Shown here: piece by piece, positions 38,379 to 46,717 of the stretch
Numbering within the stretch: the first letter of the stretch is position 1
Layout of the letters: each line of letters begins with the position of its first letter
NCBI RefSeq assembly: GCF_900176285.1
Contig: NZ_FWXF01000001.1
Location: forward strand, 477,888-541,887
Reading direction: 5' to 3'
Origin: Desulfacinum hydrothermale DSM 13146
GTDB lineage: Bacteria; Desulfobacterota; Syntrophobacteria; Syntrophobacterales; DSM-9756
Length of the DNA stretch: 64,000 nucleotides
Translations under genes and position numbers: made by a program
The notes under the pieces: model-generated
The model's database searches: none
What the model was told of the DNA's origin: nothing
The model's input: only the letters and a program-made list of their open reading frames with translations

Positions 38379-39527
38379 ATGAACTTTGAACTCACCGAAG
38401 AGCAAAGGATCATCCAGGATACCGCCGCCAAGTTCGCCAAGAACGAACTGGAACCGGTGGCCGCCGAACTGGACCAGACCAAGAACCGTGATATCCTCAA
38501 GCGGAACCTGAAAAAGCTGGCCGAGCTGGGCTTCATGGGCCTCAATGTGGACCCGGAATACGGGGGCACCGGCGCCGGTGTGGTGGCCTTTTCCCTGGCC
38601 ATGACCGAGCTGGGTCGAGCCTGCGCCAGCACCACGGTGACCACTTCCGTCACCAACATGGTGGCGGAGGTGATTCAGGCCGTAGGGACCGAAGAACAGA
38701 AGCGCAAATACATCCCGCCCCTGTGCAGCGGCGAGTTTGCGGCTGGAAGCTTCGGGCTTTCCGAGGCGGGAGCGGGATCGGATCCGGCCAGCATACGGAC
38801 CACCGCGGTGCAGGACGGGGACTATTGGGTGCTGAACGGCGCCAAGATGTGGATCACCAGCGCCGAATACGCCGGTGTGTTCGTGGTGTGGGCGGTGACG
38901 GACAAGGAGGCGCGCAAGGGCAAGGGCATCACGTGCTTTCTGGTGGAACCGGGAACGCCGGGTTTCACCATCGGCAAGGACGAAAAGAAACTGGGCCAGC
39001 ACGGCTCCTCCACCAATGAGCTGCTCTTTGAGGACTGCCGGGTCCACAAGGACAACGTGCTGGGCAAGGTGAACGACGGATTTCGCATCGCCGTCTCCGA
39101 GCTGGCCGGGGGTCGGATCGGAATCGGTTCCATGGCCCTGGGCATCGGGTTGGCGGCCATGGACTTTGCCACCAACTATGCCAAGGAAAGGATCCAGTTT
39201 GGCGTTCCCATCGCCAAACACCAGGCGATCCAGTGGATGATCGCCGACAACTACACCCGTCTGGAAGCGGCGCGGCTGCTGCTCCTGAGGGCCGCCTACC
39301 TGAAGGAAAAGGGGAAGCCCTATTCCAAGGAGGCCTCCATGGGCAAGGTGTACGCCACGGAAGCCGCCAACAAGGCGTGCTACGATGCCCTCCAGATTCT
39401 GGGCGGCTACGGATACACCCAGGATTTTCCCATCGAGCGCTACTACCGGGATGTGCGGGTGACAAGCATCTACGAGGGAACCAGCGAGATCCAGCGCCTC
39501 ATCATCGCCCGGGGACTGCTCAAGTAA
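38379..39527 (+). CDS. Short-chain acyl-CoA dehydrogenase (butyryl-CoA type)
   Basis: 382 residues. FAD enzyme; FGLSEAGAGSDPASIRT is the flavin/substrate loop and the catalytic Glu lies in YEGTSEIQRLIIARG, the usual position for short-chain dehydrogenases. It introduces the alpha-beta double bond. No etfAB is adjacent; the pair at 58963 is over 19 kb away. A terminator closes the cassette. No enoyl-CoA hydratase is encoded in the cassette. Confidence 0.94.
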   Translation: MNFELTEEQRIIQDTAAKFAKNELEPVAAELDQTKNRDILKRNLKKLAELGFMGLNVDPEYGGTGAGVVAFSLAMTELGRACASTTVTTSVTNMVAEVIQAVGTEEQKRKYIPPLCSGEFAAGSFGLSEAGAGSDPASIRTTAVQDGDYWVLNGAKMWITSAEYAGVFVVWAVTDKEARKGKGITCFLVEPGTPGFTIGKDEKKLGQHGSSTNELLFEDCRVHKDNVLGKVNDGFRIAVSELAGGRIGIGSMALGIGLAAMDFATNYAKERIQFGVPIAKHQAIQWMIADNYTRLEAARLLLLRAAYLKEKGKPYSKEASMGKVYATEAANKACYDALQILGGYGYTQDFPIERYYRDVRVTSIYEGTSEIQRLIIARGLLK

Positions 39528-39571
39528 CCGAGGGCTTTGGCGGCGGATCGTGGAGACCGGATTCCAGCAAG

Positions 39572-39596
39572 CCCCCGCGAAAGCGGGGGTTTTTTA
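39572..39596 (+). terminator. Rho-independent terminator
   Basis: CCCCCGC-GAAA-GCGGGGG (GNRA loop) followed by six T; 44 nt after the acyl-CoA dehydrogenase stop. Confidence 0.88.
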
Positions 39597-39644
39597 TTGG
39601 GGTTCGGGGCAGGCTCGTCGGGCCAGTCCCCGACCGGTTCACCT

Positions 39645-40586
39645 TCACCCGTGTGAAACCTCCCCGCGCTCGGCTGCTCCAGGGGCCTCACCCTGGGGCA
39701 GGTATTCGGCCAGCTGGGAGAGGATCATGCCCGAAAGCATGAGGGCGCAACCCACCAGGCCCCGCAGCTCCAGTCGCTCCGACAGGATGATCCAGCCTCC
39801 CAGGGCGGCGAAGGCCGATTCCATGCTGAGCAATATGGCCGCGTGGGCGGGATGGGCGTCCTTTTGGGCCACCACTTGGAGCGTGTAGGCAATCCCCACG
39901 GACACCAGTCCCCCGTAGAGAATGGGCACGGTGGCATCCCGGATCCCCTGCAGGGTCGTCTCCTCGAAGACCATGGACGTGGCCAGGCTCAAGACGGAAC
40001 AGACGGCGAACTGGCAGCAGGCCAGTTTGACCGGGTCGAGGCGGGGGGACATCCACCCGAGCAGGAGCACGTGTCCGGCCCAGAAGAAGGCGCCGGCCAG
40101 CACCAGCACGTCTCCAAATTCCATGGTCAGTTCTTCGGTCACACTCAAAAAATAGAGGCCCACGGCGGCGAGTACCGCGCCGGCCCAGGTGCCCAGAGGC
40201 GGTCTCTGTTTCCAGAATAGCCCCAGCAGGGGTACGATCACCACGTAGAGGCCCGTGATGAATCCCGCCTTGCCGGCCGTGGTGAAAACCAGCCCGGCCT
40301 GTTGCAGGGATGCCCCGGCAAAAAGGGCGAGTCCGGCCAGAAGGCCCGCCTTCCAGGCCGCTTTCCAGGAAGGGTCGTGGGCCGGATGGACGGAGTGGAT
40401 GCCGTTTTTCCTGTCCAGGTACGTGATGAGAGGCACCAGGGAAAGGCTTCCCAGGGCGAAGCGGATCCCGTTGTAGGCGAAGGGACCGATGTGGTCCATG
40501 CCCACCCGTTGGGCCACGAAGGCGAATCCCCACAGGGTGGCGGTCAAGAGCAGCAGGAGGTCGGCTTTCAGAGCAGTGGTTTTCAT
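39645..40586 (-). CDS. EamA/DMT-family transporter
   Basis: 313 residues with about ten membrane helices in two EamA repeats. Helix 1 begins ADLLLLLTATLWGFAFV; the second repeat starts near VLVLAGAFFWAGHVLLLGW. These proteins usually export amino acids, nucleosides or drugs. The substrate cannot be inferred. Start ATG has GGAGCTCCC upstream. The C-terminal tail is hydrophilic. Confidence 0.9.
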   Translation of the reverse strand: MKTTALKADLLLLLTATLWGFAFVAQRVGMDHIGPFAYNGIRFALGSLSLVPLITYLDRKNGIHSVHPAHDPSWKAAWKAGLLAGLALFAGASLQQAGLVFTTAGKAGFITGLYVVIVPLLGLFWKQRPPLGTWAGAVLAAVGLYFLSVTEELTMEFGDVLVLAGAFFWAGHVLLLGWMSPRLDPVKLACCQFAVCSVLSLATSMVFEETTLQGIRDATVPILYGGLVSVGIAYTLQVVAQKDAHPAHAAILLSMESAFAALGGWIILSERLELRGLVGCALMLSGMILSQLAEYLPQGEAPGAAERGEVSHG

Positions 40587-40888
40587 GGGAGCTCCAGTGG
40601 TCTGGGTCCGGAAACAGTGAGGGCTGCACGGATCTCACCGCATACCGGATGGATCTCGGATCGTCAAGGACCGGCTGCGCGCAGGGGTTTGCAGCGCATG
40701 GAACGTGCCCGCAGGGGCCGGGAGCTCTCGAGCATCTCAGAGGCCTTCGCCTGGATGATCGGGGCGTGTCCCGCACCCCCGGAAGATCCAGCAGACCGGC
40801 TTTCCGGGATGGGGTTTTCCTGATAGATTCATCTCAATGGAATCCCGATGGGCTTTGCACGGAAGATGATCAGGCGGGGAGGATGGGC
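40587..40888. other. Divergent intergenic region
   Basis: 302 nt between two divergent genes. It should hold both promoters, but no box pair stood out; no gene or RNA is visible. Confidence 0.4.
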
Positions 40889-42427
40889 ATGATGGACGAC
40901 AGGCCGATTCTGCTGACGGGGGCGACAGGCTATGTGGGCGGGCGACTGGCGCCGCGCCTGCTTCATGCGGGCTACCGGGTGCGGGCCTTGGTGCGGTCTC
41001 CGGCCAAGGTGCGGTGCCGCCCCTGGGGAAATCATCCCAGGCTGGAGGTGGCCCGGGCGGACATTTTCGACCGGGATTCGGTGATCGCCGCCGCCGAGGG
41101 GTGTCGTGCCGCCTACTATCTGGTCCATTCCATGGCGCCCGGCAAAAAGGATTTTGCTTCCCTGGATCGCCGGGCGGCCGAGAACATGGTGATCGCCGCC
41201 GGCAAGGCCAAGCTGGAACGAATCATCTACTTGGGAGGGCTGGGGAAGGAAGGGAAGGACTTGAGCGAGCACCTGAGGTCCCGGCTGGAAGTGGCCCGGA
41301 TTCTCCAGTCCGGCTTGGTTCCCGTCACCTACTTACGGGCGGCCATGATTCTGGGATCCGGAAGCGCTTCCTTCGAGATCCTGCGCTACCTGGTAGATCG
41401 CCTTCCCGTGCTCATCACCCCGCGTTGGGTGCGCTCTCCGTGTCAGCCCATTGCCATCGGCAACGTGCTCCACTACCTGATGGGGTGCCTGGAGTCTCCG
41501 CACGTGCTGGGGCAAACCCTGGATATCGGCGGTCCGGACGTGCTCACCTATGAAGATCTCATGCGTATCTATGCCCAGGAAGCTGGTCTGCCGCGGCGTT
41601 GGATCGTGCCCGTTCCCGTCCTCACGCCCCGCATCAGCTCCTACTGGCTCCATCTGGTGACGCCCGTGCCCATGGCCGTGGCCCGTCCGCTGGCCGAAGG
41701 GCTTCGCAATGCCGTGGTGTGCGAAGATTTTCGGATCCGCCAGTGGATCCCCCAACACCTTTTGAGCTGTCGGGACGCCATTCGAAAGGCGCTTCAAAGG
41801 ATCCATCAGGAACAGGTGGATACCTGCTGGAGCGATGCGGGCCACCTCCATCCTCCCGAATGGGTCCAATGCGGCGATGCCCCCTACGCGGGCGGAACCG
41901 TTTTGGAATCGGCGCATCGCATGGTGGTTCCCGTAACACCCGGGCAGGTGTGGGCCCAGCTCCAGGGGATCGGCGGGCGGCAGGGCTGGTTTTTTGCCAA
42001 TACCCTGTGGAAGATTCGGGGCTGGATGGATCAAGCTCTGGGAGGGGTGGGACACACGCGAGGTCGCAGAGAACCGGGGCGTCTCTTCGTGGGGGACACG
42101 GTGGATTATTGGCGGGTGTTGGAAATGGAGCCCGACAAGCGCCTGCTCTTTTACGCCGAGATGAAGCTACCCGGAGAAGCCATCCTGGACTTCCGGCTGG
42201 CACCCGTGGGCGAAAGCGACACCGAGGTGCAGGTGATCGCCCGGTTTCTGCCACGGGGCCTTGTGGGAATCGGCTACTGGTATGCCATGCTGCCGTTTCA
42301 CAACAGGATTTTTTCGGGACTGTTGGGATCCCTGGCCCGGGCCCTGGGGGTTTCTCCCAGCCGCGGGCCAGAGGCGTTCGACGCCCGTTTGCCCCACGCC
42401 TGTCGGCTGGAGCCCCGGACGCCCTGA
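40889..42427 (+). CDS. NAD(P)-binding protein with C-terminal DUF2867 domain
   Basis: 512 residues from ATG 40889; GGGGAGG upstream fits this codon better than ATG 40883. The N-terminal half is an atypical SDR (LLTGATGYVGGRLAPRLL, YLVHSMAP, the YLGGLGKEG segment). The C-terminal DUF2867 half (from about residue 340) starts SAHRMVVPVTPGQVWAQL and contains WRVLEMEPDKRLLFYAEMKLPGEA. Such proteins are often annotated NmrA-like or oxidoreductase; no reaction is known. The 3' end is only 3 nt from the convergent flavodoxin gene. Confidence 0.88.
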   Translation: MMDDRPILLTGATGYVGGRLAPRLLHAGYRVRALVRSPAKVRCRPWGNHPRLEVARADIFDRDSVIAAAEGCRAAYYLVHSMAPGKKDFASLDRRAAENMVIAAGKAKLERIIYLGGLGKEGKDLSEHLRSRLEVARILQSGLVPVTYLRAAMILGSGSASFEILRYLVDRLPVLITPRWVRSPCQPIAIGNVLHYLMGCLESPHVLGQTLDIGGPDVLTYEDLMRIYAQEAGLPRRWIVPVPVLTPRISSYWLHLVTPVPMAVARPLAEGLRNAVVCEDFRIRQWIPQHLLSCRDAIRKALQRIHQEQVDTCWSDAGHLHPPEWVQCGDAPYAGGTVLESAHRMVVPVTPGQVWAQLQGIGGRQGWFFANTLWKIRGWMDQALGGVGHTRGRREPGRLFVGDTVDYWRVLEMEPDKRLLFYAEMKLPGEAILDFRLAPVGESDTEVQVIARFLPRGLVGIGYWYAMLPFHNRIFSGLLGSLARALGVSPSRGPEAFDARLPHACRLEPRTP

Positions 42428-42430
42428 ATT

Positions 42431-42874
42431 CTAGGCGTTGAGCATTTCGGCCACGGAGCGTCCGTAGTCCTGGCAGGCACGCGTGCCCTCCGGGGTGTTG
42501 ATCTTGTGCTCCAGGAGATTGAAGGACCCCAGGTTGGTCATGCGCATTCGAAAGACGTGTTCCATGGTGTCGTAGATGTATTTGGGCGCATCTCCGCTGT
42601 GGGTATAGGAACCGAAGGCTCCGCCCACCTTACCTTCCAGCCCCGCGCCTTGAGCGAGAAAGAGGAAGGTCTTCATACTTTGGGTCATGTCCCGGTGATA
42701 GGTGGGGCAGCCGAAAAGATAGGCGTCGTAGCCTTGCAGTTCCTCGGGCTTCTTGATTTCCGAGACCTTCTTCAGCACCGGCTCGTGGCCGGCGAAACGA
42801 ACGCCCTCGGCCATGTATTGGGCCATCTTTTCCGTGTTCCCCGTTCGACTCACGTAAGCGATCAACACCTTCAT
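42431..42874 (-). CDS. Flavodoxin family protein
   Basis: 147 residues. The FMN phosphate loop is YVSRTGNTEKMA (T/SxTGxT), and the GCPTYHRDMTQSMKTFL and GAFGSYTHSGD loops flank the isoalloxazine. Length is that of a short-chain flavodoxin. It acts as low-potential electron carrier or FMN reductase. ATG follows GGAGGGTCCC. It is the last gene of a minus-strand group with rubredoxin, 87 nt after the RCKP protein. Confidence 0.92.
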   Translation of the reverse strand: MKVLIAYVSRTGNTEKMAQYMAEGVRFAGHEPVLKKVSEIKKPEELQGYDAYLFGCPTYHRDMTQSMKTFLFLAQGAGLEGKVGGAFGSYTHSGDAPKYIYDTMEHVFRMRMTNLGSFNLLEHKINTPEGTRACQDYGRSVAEMLNA

Positions 42875-42961
42875 GGGACCCTCCGTCTTTGGTTGATGAT
42901 ACAGCGACACGAAAGAGGGTCGACGCTCCACCGCGGAGCGCCCGCCCTCTCATCCTACCGG

Positions 42962-43069
42962 CTAGGCCTTCTTTTCGAAGGTTTTCTTCTCCCCGCATTG
43001 CGGGCATTTCTGGGGCTTACAACGTCCTTCCTTTTCGAAACCGCACTTGGTGCACTGAAAAGTCGCCAT
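42962..43069 (-). CDS. RCKP-type mini-rubredoxin, 35 aa
   Basis: A 35-residue protein with two CxxC knuckles: FQCTKCGFEKEGRCKP then QKCPQCGEKK. The RCKP string names this rubredoxin-like domain family. It probably binds one iron or zinc. GAGGAATGATCC precedes ATG. It starts 3 nt after the preceding gene, so the two are co-transcribed. Confidence 0.85.
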   Translation of the reverse strand: MATFQCTKCGFEKEGRCKPQKCPQCGEKKTFEKKA

Positions 43070-43072
43070 GGA

Positions 43073-43300
43073 TCATTCCTCTTTGGTGGTGTCACACGCC
43101 GCCCACCATCCTTTGCGGCGGTGGGCTTCTCGTTCCTGTTCCGCCAGCAGGCGGATCTTGTAGGCCGCATCCCGCAAAACGCCGTAAAGGATTCCACAGC
43201 CGGCATCCTCGCGGTGTCGGTCCCCTTCATCGGCGATCTCCAGCATCTGTCCCGTCAGTGCCAGAGTCTTACGGATGCTGTCGTTGCAGGGGCGGTCCAT
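43073..43300 (-). CDS. Small conserved hypothetical protein, 75 aa
   Basis: Acidic helical protein (KTLALTGQMLEIADEGDRHREDAGC, VLRDAAYKIRLLAEQEREAH) with three Cys. It lies between rubredoxin and the RCKP protein at 61 and 3 nt. I do not know the family. The redox context suggests a partner or regulator of rubredoxin; this is inference. Confidence 0.75.
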   Translation of the reverse strand: MDRPCNDSIRKTLALTGQMLEIADEGDRHREDAGCGILYGVLRDAAYKIRLLAEQEREAHRRKGWWAACDTTKEE

Positions 43301-43361
43301 GAAAGTCCTCCCGGCCGGATCAAAAGGGAAAGCTCAGCTCGAGCCGCCTTGGGATGGAACC

Positions 43362-43556
43362 CTATTGGGAATCCTGCTCGGCCGCGCATTTGAACGCGCG
43401 TTTTGTCGCCCCGCATACCGGGCAACGCCAGTCGTCGGGAAGCTCCGAAAAAGGCGTTCCCTTGGGAATCTTGCCCCGCCGGTCGCCCCGATCGGGGTCG
43501 TAGAGGAATCCACACGAAGGTCCCTGGCATTGGTAGCATTCTTCCGGGCGTGCCAT
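43362..43556 (-). CDS. Rubredoxin with C-x4-C first knuckle
   Basis: 64 residues. The iron ligands are Cys10 and Cys15 (CQGPSC) and Cys45 and Cys48 (CPVC); GFLYDPDRGD and LPDDWRCPVCGA are standard. The first knuckle has four rather than two residues between cysteines, a known variant in Desulfovibrio- and Geobacter-like bacteria. An extra Cys7 precedes it. AAGGAG is 7 nt before ATG. It heads the redox operon downstream of the palindrome cluster. Confidence 0.92.
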   Translation of the reverse strand: MARPEECYQCQGPSCGFLYDPDRGDRRGKIPKGTPFSELPDDWRCPVCGATKRAFKCAAEQDSQ

Positions 43557-43638
43557 GTCTTTCTCCTTCTCATAACGTTTTGTGTCGGGTCGGCAAAGAG
43601 GTTCTCTTATGATTCTCACGATTCCTTCCCCATACTGT

Positions 43639-43655
43639 AACCAATTTCCATGCCG
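43639..43655 (-). promoter_or_regulatory. Possible sigma-54 promoter of the rubredoxin operon
   Basis: On the minus strand CGGCATGGAAATTGGTT resembles TGGCACG-N4-TTGCW: GG at -24, then ten bases, then GG where GC is expected at -12. Position fits: about 70 nt leader and 100-260 nt from the upstream palindromes. The -12 mismatch keeps confidence low. Confidence 0.35.
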
Positions 43656-43753
43656 AAGCGGAGGGCTTGGAGCCAGGAATTAAAAAAGCAAGTGATGGAA
43701 GGGGGTTGGAGGCGTCGGAGCGGGCGTGTGGGGGGCGCGGTCCGGAAGGCGCC

Positions 43754-43771
43754 GGTGTCTCATGAGACACC
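43754..43771. promoter_or_regulatory. Palindromic operator, site 1
   Basis: GGTGTCTCATGAGACACC is a perfect 18-bp palindrome. Its core TGTCTCA/TGAGACA recurs at 43881 and 43907, which is typical of enhancer sites bound by a dimeric sigma-54 activator. Confidence 0.6.
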
Positions 43772-43880
43772 AGCGCAGGGCCCCGGGGGCCTGTCTTCGC
43801 GGGATACCGGCAGGGAGGGTCGTGGTGTGGATCCAGACGTTTCAAGGAAAGGGGCGGTGAGATAGGGGGATCCGGCCGGG

Positions 43881-43902
43881 TGTCTCAGGCCGTCTTGAGA
43901 CA
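43881..43902. promoter_or_regulatory. Operator half-sites, site 2
   Basis: TGTCTCA and TGAGACA with an 8-nt spacer; the same half-sites as site 1. Confidence 0.5.
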
Positions 43903-43906
43903 CTTT

Positions 43907-43920
43907 TGTTTCATGAGACA
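43907..43920. promoter_or_regulatory. Operator, site 3
   Basis: TGTTTCATGAGACA, one mismatch from the site 1 core. It overlaps the stop codon of the activator gene. Confidence 0.5.
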
Positions 43921-45221
43921 TCCGGGTGAGCTGAAAGGAACCGGTAGAGGGTGGCCCGAGCCACCCCGAGCAGGCGAGCGGCCCGGACCTTGTTGCCCCC
44001 GGTCTCTTTCAGTGCGGCTTGAACCGCCTGTGGGGTCAGTTTGGGCGTGGGGCCGCGCCGGCTCTGTGCCGTTTCCTGGAGGATCTCGGTGGGGAGGTCG
44101 TCACGGCGAATGACGCCGTCGGAGGCCCGAAGCAGGGCGTAGTGCAGGGCATTTTGAAGTTCCCGCACATTTCCCGGCCACGAGTAGGCCAAGAGCGCTT
44201 CCAGGGCCTTCTGGGTCAGGCGCGGGGACGGGGATATTTCTCCAGCGGCACGGCCCAGAAAATGCTCGGCCAAAAGAGGGATGTCCCCCCGGCGTTCCCG
44301 AAGGGTTGGGAGAACGAGGGGCAGCACCTTGAGCCGGTAGTAGAGATCGTCTCGAAAGCGGCCTCGGGAAACTTCCCGGGCCAGATCCCGGTTGGTGGCG
44401 CTGATGATCCGCACATCGCATCGGATGGATCGCTCACCGCCCACCCGCTCGAAGGTCTTTTCCTGCAACACTCGCAGAAGCTTCACCTGGGTCGTGGGGG
44501 GCAGTTCCGCCACTTCATCCAAAAAAAGGGTCCCCCCGTCGGCCAGTTCGAAGCGGCCCTTCTTGTCCCGAACGGCGCCGGTGAACGCCCCCTTCACGTG
44601 CCCGAAAAGCTCACTTTCCAGAACCCCCTCGGGCAGGGCGCCGCAATTGACGGGAACGAAAGGGCCCTGTCGGCGGCGACTTTCCATGTGGACGGCGCGA
44701 GCCACCAGCTCTTTGCCCGTTCCCGTTTCCCCGTGAATGTGGACGGGATGATCGGAGGCGGCCACCAAACCAATTTGCCGGTAGACTTCGAGCATCCGGG
44801 GGTCCCGGCCGACCATGTTCCAGCGGGATTCCGCCTCGTCCAGGTGATCCGGGGAGGGGGCCTCGGAGGTCCTTTCGCGAAAGACCGCCAGCACGCCCAC
44901 CAGGGCCCCTGATGCGTCCGTCATGCCGGTCACGGACATTTCAATGTCCTTGGCCGTGCCGTGCTTGTCCACGATCCGCACGGGGTAGCGGCGTCCCGTC
45001 CATGGCTCAGGTGCCCCATCACAAAAGGAACAGTGGGGTCCACAGAAAGGATTGGAGAAGGCCTGGTGGCAGTCTTTACCCAGGACTTCCTCGCGGCGAT
45101 ATCCTGTGATCCGCTCCGCCGAGCGGTTGAAATAGATGAGCCGCCGCCGGGTGTCGTGACCGATCACTCCCTCGGGAAGGTTGTCCAGGATCGATTCGAG
45201 AAATTGTGGGGAGGCTTTCAT
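43911..45221 (-). CDS. Sigma-54-dependent transcriptional activator with cysteine-rich PAS domain
   Basis: 436 residues. The N-terminal PAS domain (about residues 5-118) contains Cys51, Cys60, Cys64 and Cys67 (PFCGPHCSFCDG), a cluster that could bind iron-sulfur or sense redox. The AAA+ domain has Walker A GETGTGKE, the sigma-54 contact loop GAFTGA (211-216) and LFLDEVAE. The C-terminal Fis-type HTH reads GGNKVRAARLLGVARATLYRFL. The adjacent redox operon and palindromes make rubredoxin expression its likely target. ATG 45221 has a weak ribosome binding site. Confidence 0.9.
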   Translation of the reverse strand: MKASPQFLESILDNLPEGVIGHDTRRRLIYFNRSAERITGYRREEVLGKDCHQAFSNPFCGPHCSFCDGAPEPWTGRRYPVRIVDKHGTAKDIEMSVTGMTDASGALVGVLAVFRERTSEAPSPDHLDEAESRWNMVGRDPRMLEVYRQIGLVAASDHPVHIHGETGTGKELVARAVHMESRRRQGPFVPVNCGALPEGVLESELFGHVKGAFTGAVRDKKGRFELADGGTLFLDEVAELPPTTQVKLLRVLQEKTFERVGGERSIRCDVRIISATNRDLAREVSRGRFRDDLYYRLKVLPLVLPTLRERRGDIPLLAEHFLGRAAGEISPSPRLTQKALEALLAYSWPGNVRELQNALHYALLRASDGVIRRDDLPTEILQETAQSRRGPTPKLTPQAVQAALKETGGNKVRAARLLGVARATLYRFLSAHPDVS

Positions 45222-45547
45222 GGAATGTCCGCGGGACCGGTTTCCATCGAATTTGCCGGGAAGATAGGGGCACAGATCCTGCCTCGGCCATTGCCAACGC
45301 ATCTTTTCTATCTCATGGTCGGGGCGGTCCACAAACCCTTTTTGGTACGGGCCGGGCGGCCTCTTTCCCTTCGCGGCGTCGCACCCAACCCCATGACGGC
45401 ATCATTCCTCCGGCCACTTTTGTTTTCCTCTCCAGTCCATCGTTGCGCGCCGAGCCTCGGGTGTGCCATATTCCAAGAATCCTGTGGGTGCTGGGGGAGA
45501 AGGGCTTCTTTGGGAGCCTGCCGAGCTGATTCAGTGCGGGTGCGTCT

Positions 45548-46687
45548 GTGAACGAGCATGCCAGGTCAAAAAACATCCATATTCTTCTTGTCATCGGAAA
45601 TGCGCAGATCCGCCGCGTTCTGAAGGCGGCCCTGCGCAGCCTCGGCTACGTACACATCCATGCCGCGGAAAATGGCGCGGAGGCCCTCCAATGGCTGGAG
45701 GCGGGCGATCCGGCCGATCTTGTGATCACCGGCCTCCGCATGTCTCGCCTGGACGGTTTTGAGCTGCTGGACAAACTGCGCTCCAATCCCAAAACGGAAA
45801 ACCTGCCGGTGATCCTCATTGCCGGCCGGGCCACGCAGCAGCTGGTGGCTCAGGCCATCGAAACCGATGCCGACGATTACCTGCTGTTGCCCTGCAGCCC
45901 CGCGGATCTGGATCAGCGGATCCAACAGCTCATGGAACGACGCATCAACCCGAGCCTTTATCATCAGCTGTTGATCTCCGGGAAGGCCACCTTGGAAAAG
46001 GCCCCTTCCGAATCGCTCATGTGGTTTCGGGAAGCGGTCCAGGAAAATCCCGACAATCCCATCGGCTATTACTGGCTGGGCTGTGCTCTGGAACGATTGG
46101 GTTCCCGGGAGGAGGCGGAAAAGGCCTACCGCAAGGCCACCGAGCTCAATCCGCTCCACGTGAAAGCCATGGAACGGCTCCGGGAGATCTACCGGATGCA
46201 AAGGCGGCGAAGAGACCTGTTCCTCATATTGCGGGGTTTGCACCGGGTGCGGCCCGACCGGCTGGACATCAAAATGGAACTGGGGCCGCTGGCCCTGGAA
46301 ATGGGGGATACGGAGACCGGCCTGAGCTGTTTCGAAGCGGTGGTGGGGCTGTGTCGTGATCGGCCGGGGGATCTCATGGAGGCCCTTGCCCGGTTTTCGC
46401 GCTTTGAGGCTTTGCAGGAAAACATTGCGCGTATCGCTCAGGGGCTCTTCATGCGGGTGCTGGAAAAGGATCCTGAGGCCGCCGTTTCCGTTGCCAAGAT
46501 CCTGGTGATGTGTGGACAGGGCCCACGGGTTCGGGACGGCCTGATAAAGCTCCTTCGCCGATCCAGGGAATTGGGGAATCCACTGGCTGTCAAGATCCAC
46601 CTGCTGCTGGCCCAGATCTATGAAGAGGCTGGGATTGCACGCCTGGCCAGGGAGCATCGGGAGACGGCGAAGCTTCTGGAAGAGTAG
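45548..46687 (+). CDS. Pseudo-receiver domain protein with TPR repeats
   Basis: 379 residues. Residues 9-125 have the CheY-like fold (IHILLVIGNAQIRRVLKAAL, RLDGFELLDKLR), but the acidic pair is Gly18/Asn19, the phospho-acceptor Asp is Gly62 and the conserved Lys is Leu114. Phosphorylation by a kinase is therefore not expected. Residues 135-375 form TPR-like helices (GYYWLGCALERLGSREEAEKAYRKATELNP). It may be a constitutive scaffold. GTG is the only start that gives the full domain; no strong ribosome binding site is seen. Confidence 0.85.
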   Translation: MNEHARSKNIHILLVIGNAQIRRVLKAALRSLGYVHIHAAENGAEALQWLEAGDPADLVITGLRMSRLDGFELLDKLRSNPKTENLPVILIAGRATQQLVAQAIETDADDYLLLPCSPADLDQRIQQLMERRINPSLYHQLLISGKATLEKAPSESLMWFREAVQENPDNPIGYYWLGCALERLGSREEAEKAYRKATELNPLHVKAMERLREIYRMQRRRRDLFLILRGLHRVRPDRLDIKMELGPLALEMGDTETGLSCFEAVVGLCRDRPGDLMEALARFSRFEALQENIARIAQGLFMRVLEKDPEAAVSVAKILVMCGQGPRVRDGLIKLLRRSRELGNPLAVKIHLLLAQIYEEAGIARLAREHRETAKLLEE

Positions 46688-46717
46688 GAACGGCCGGCGG
46701 AGAGCCAGGTCGAATCG

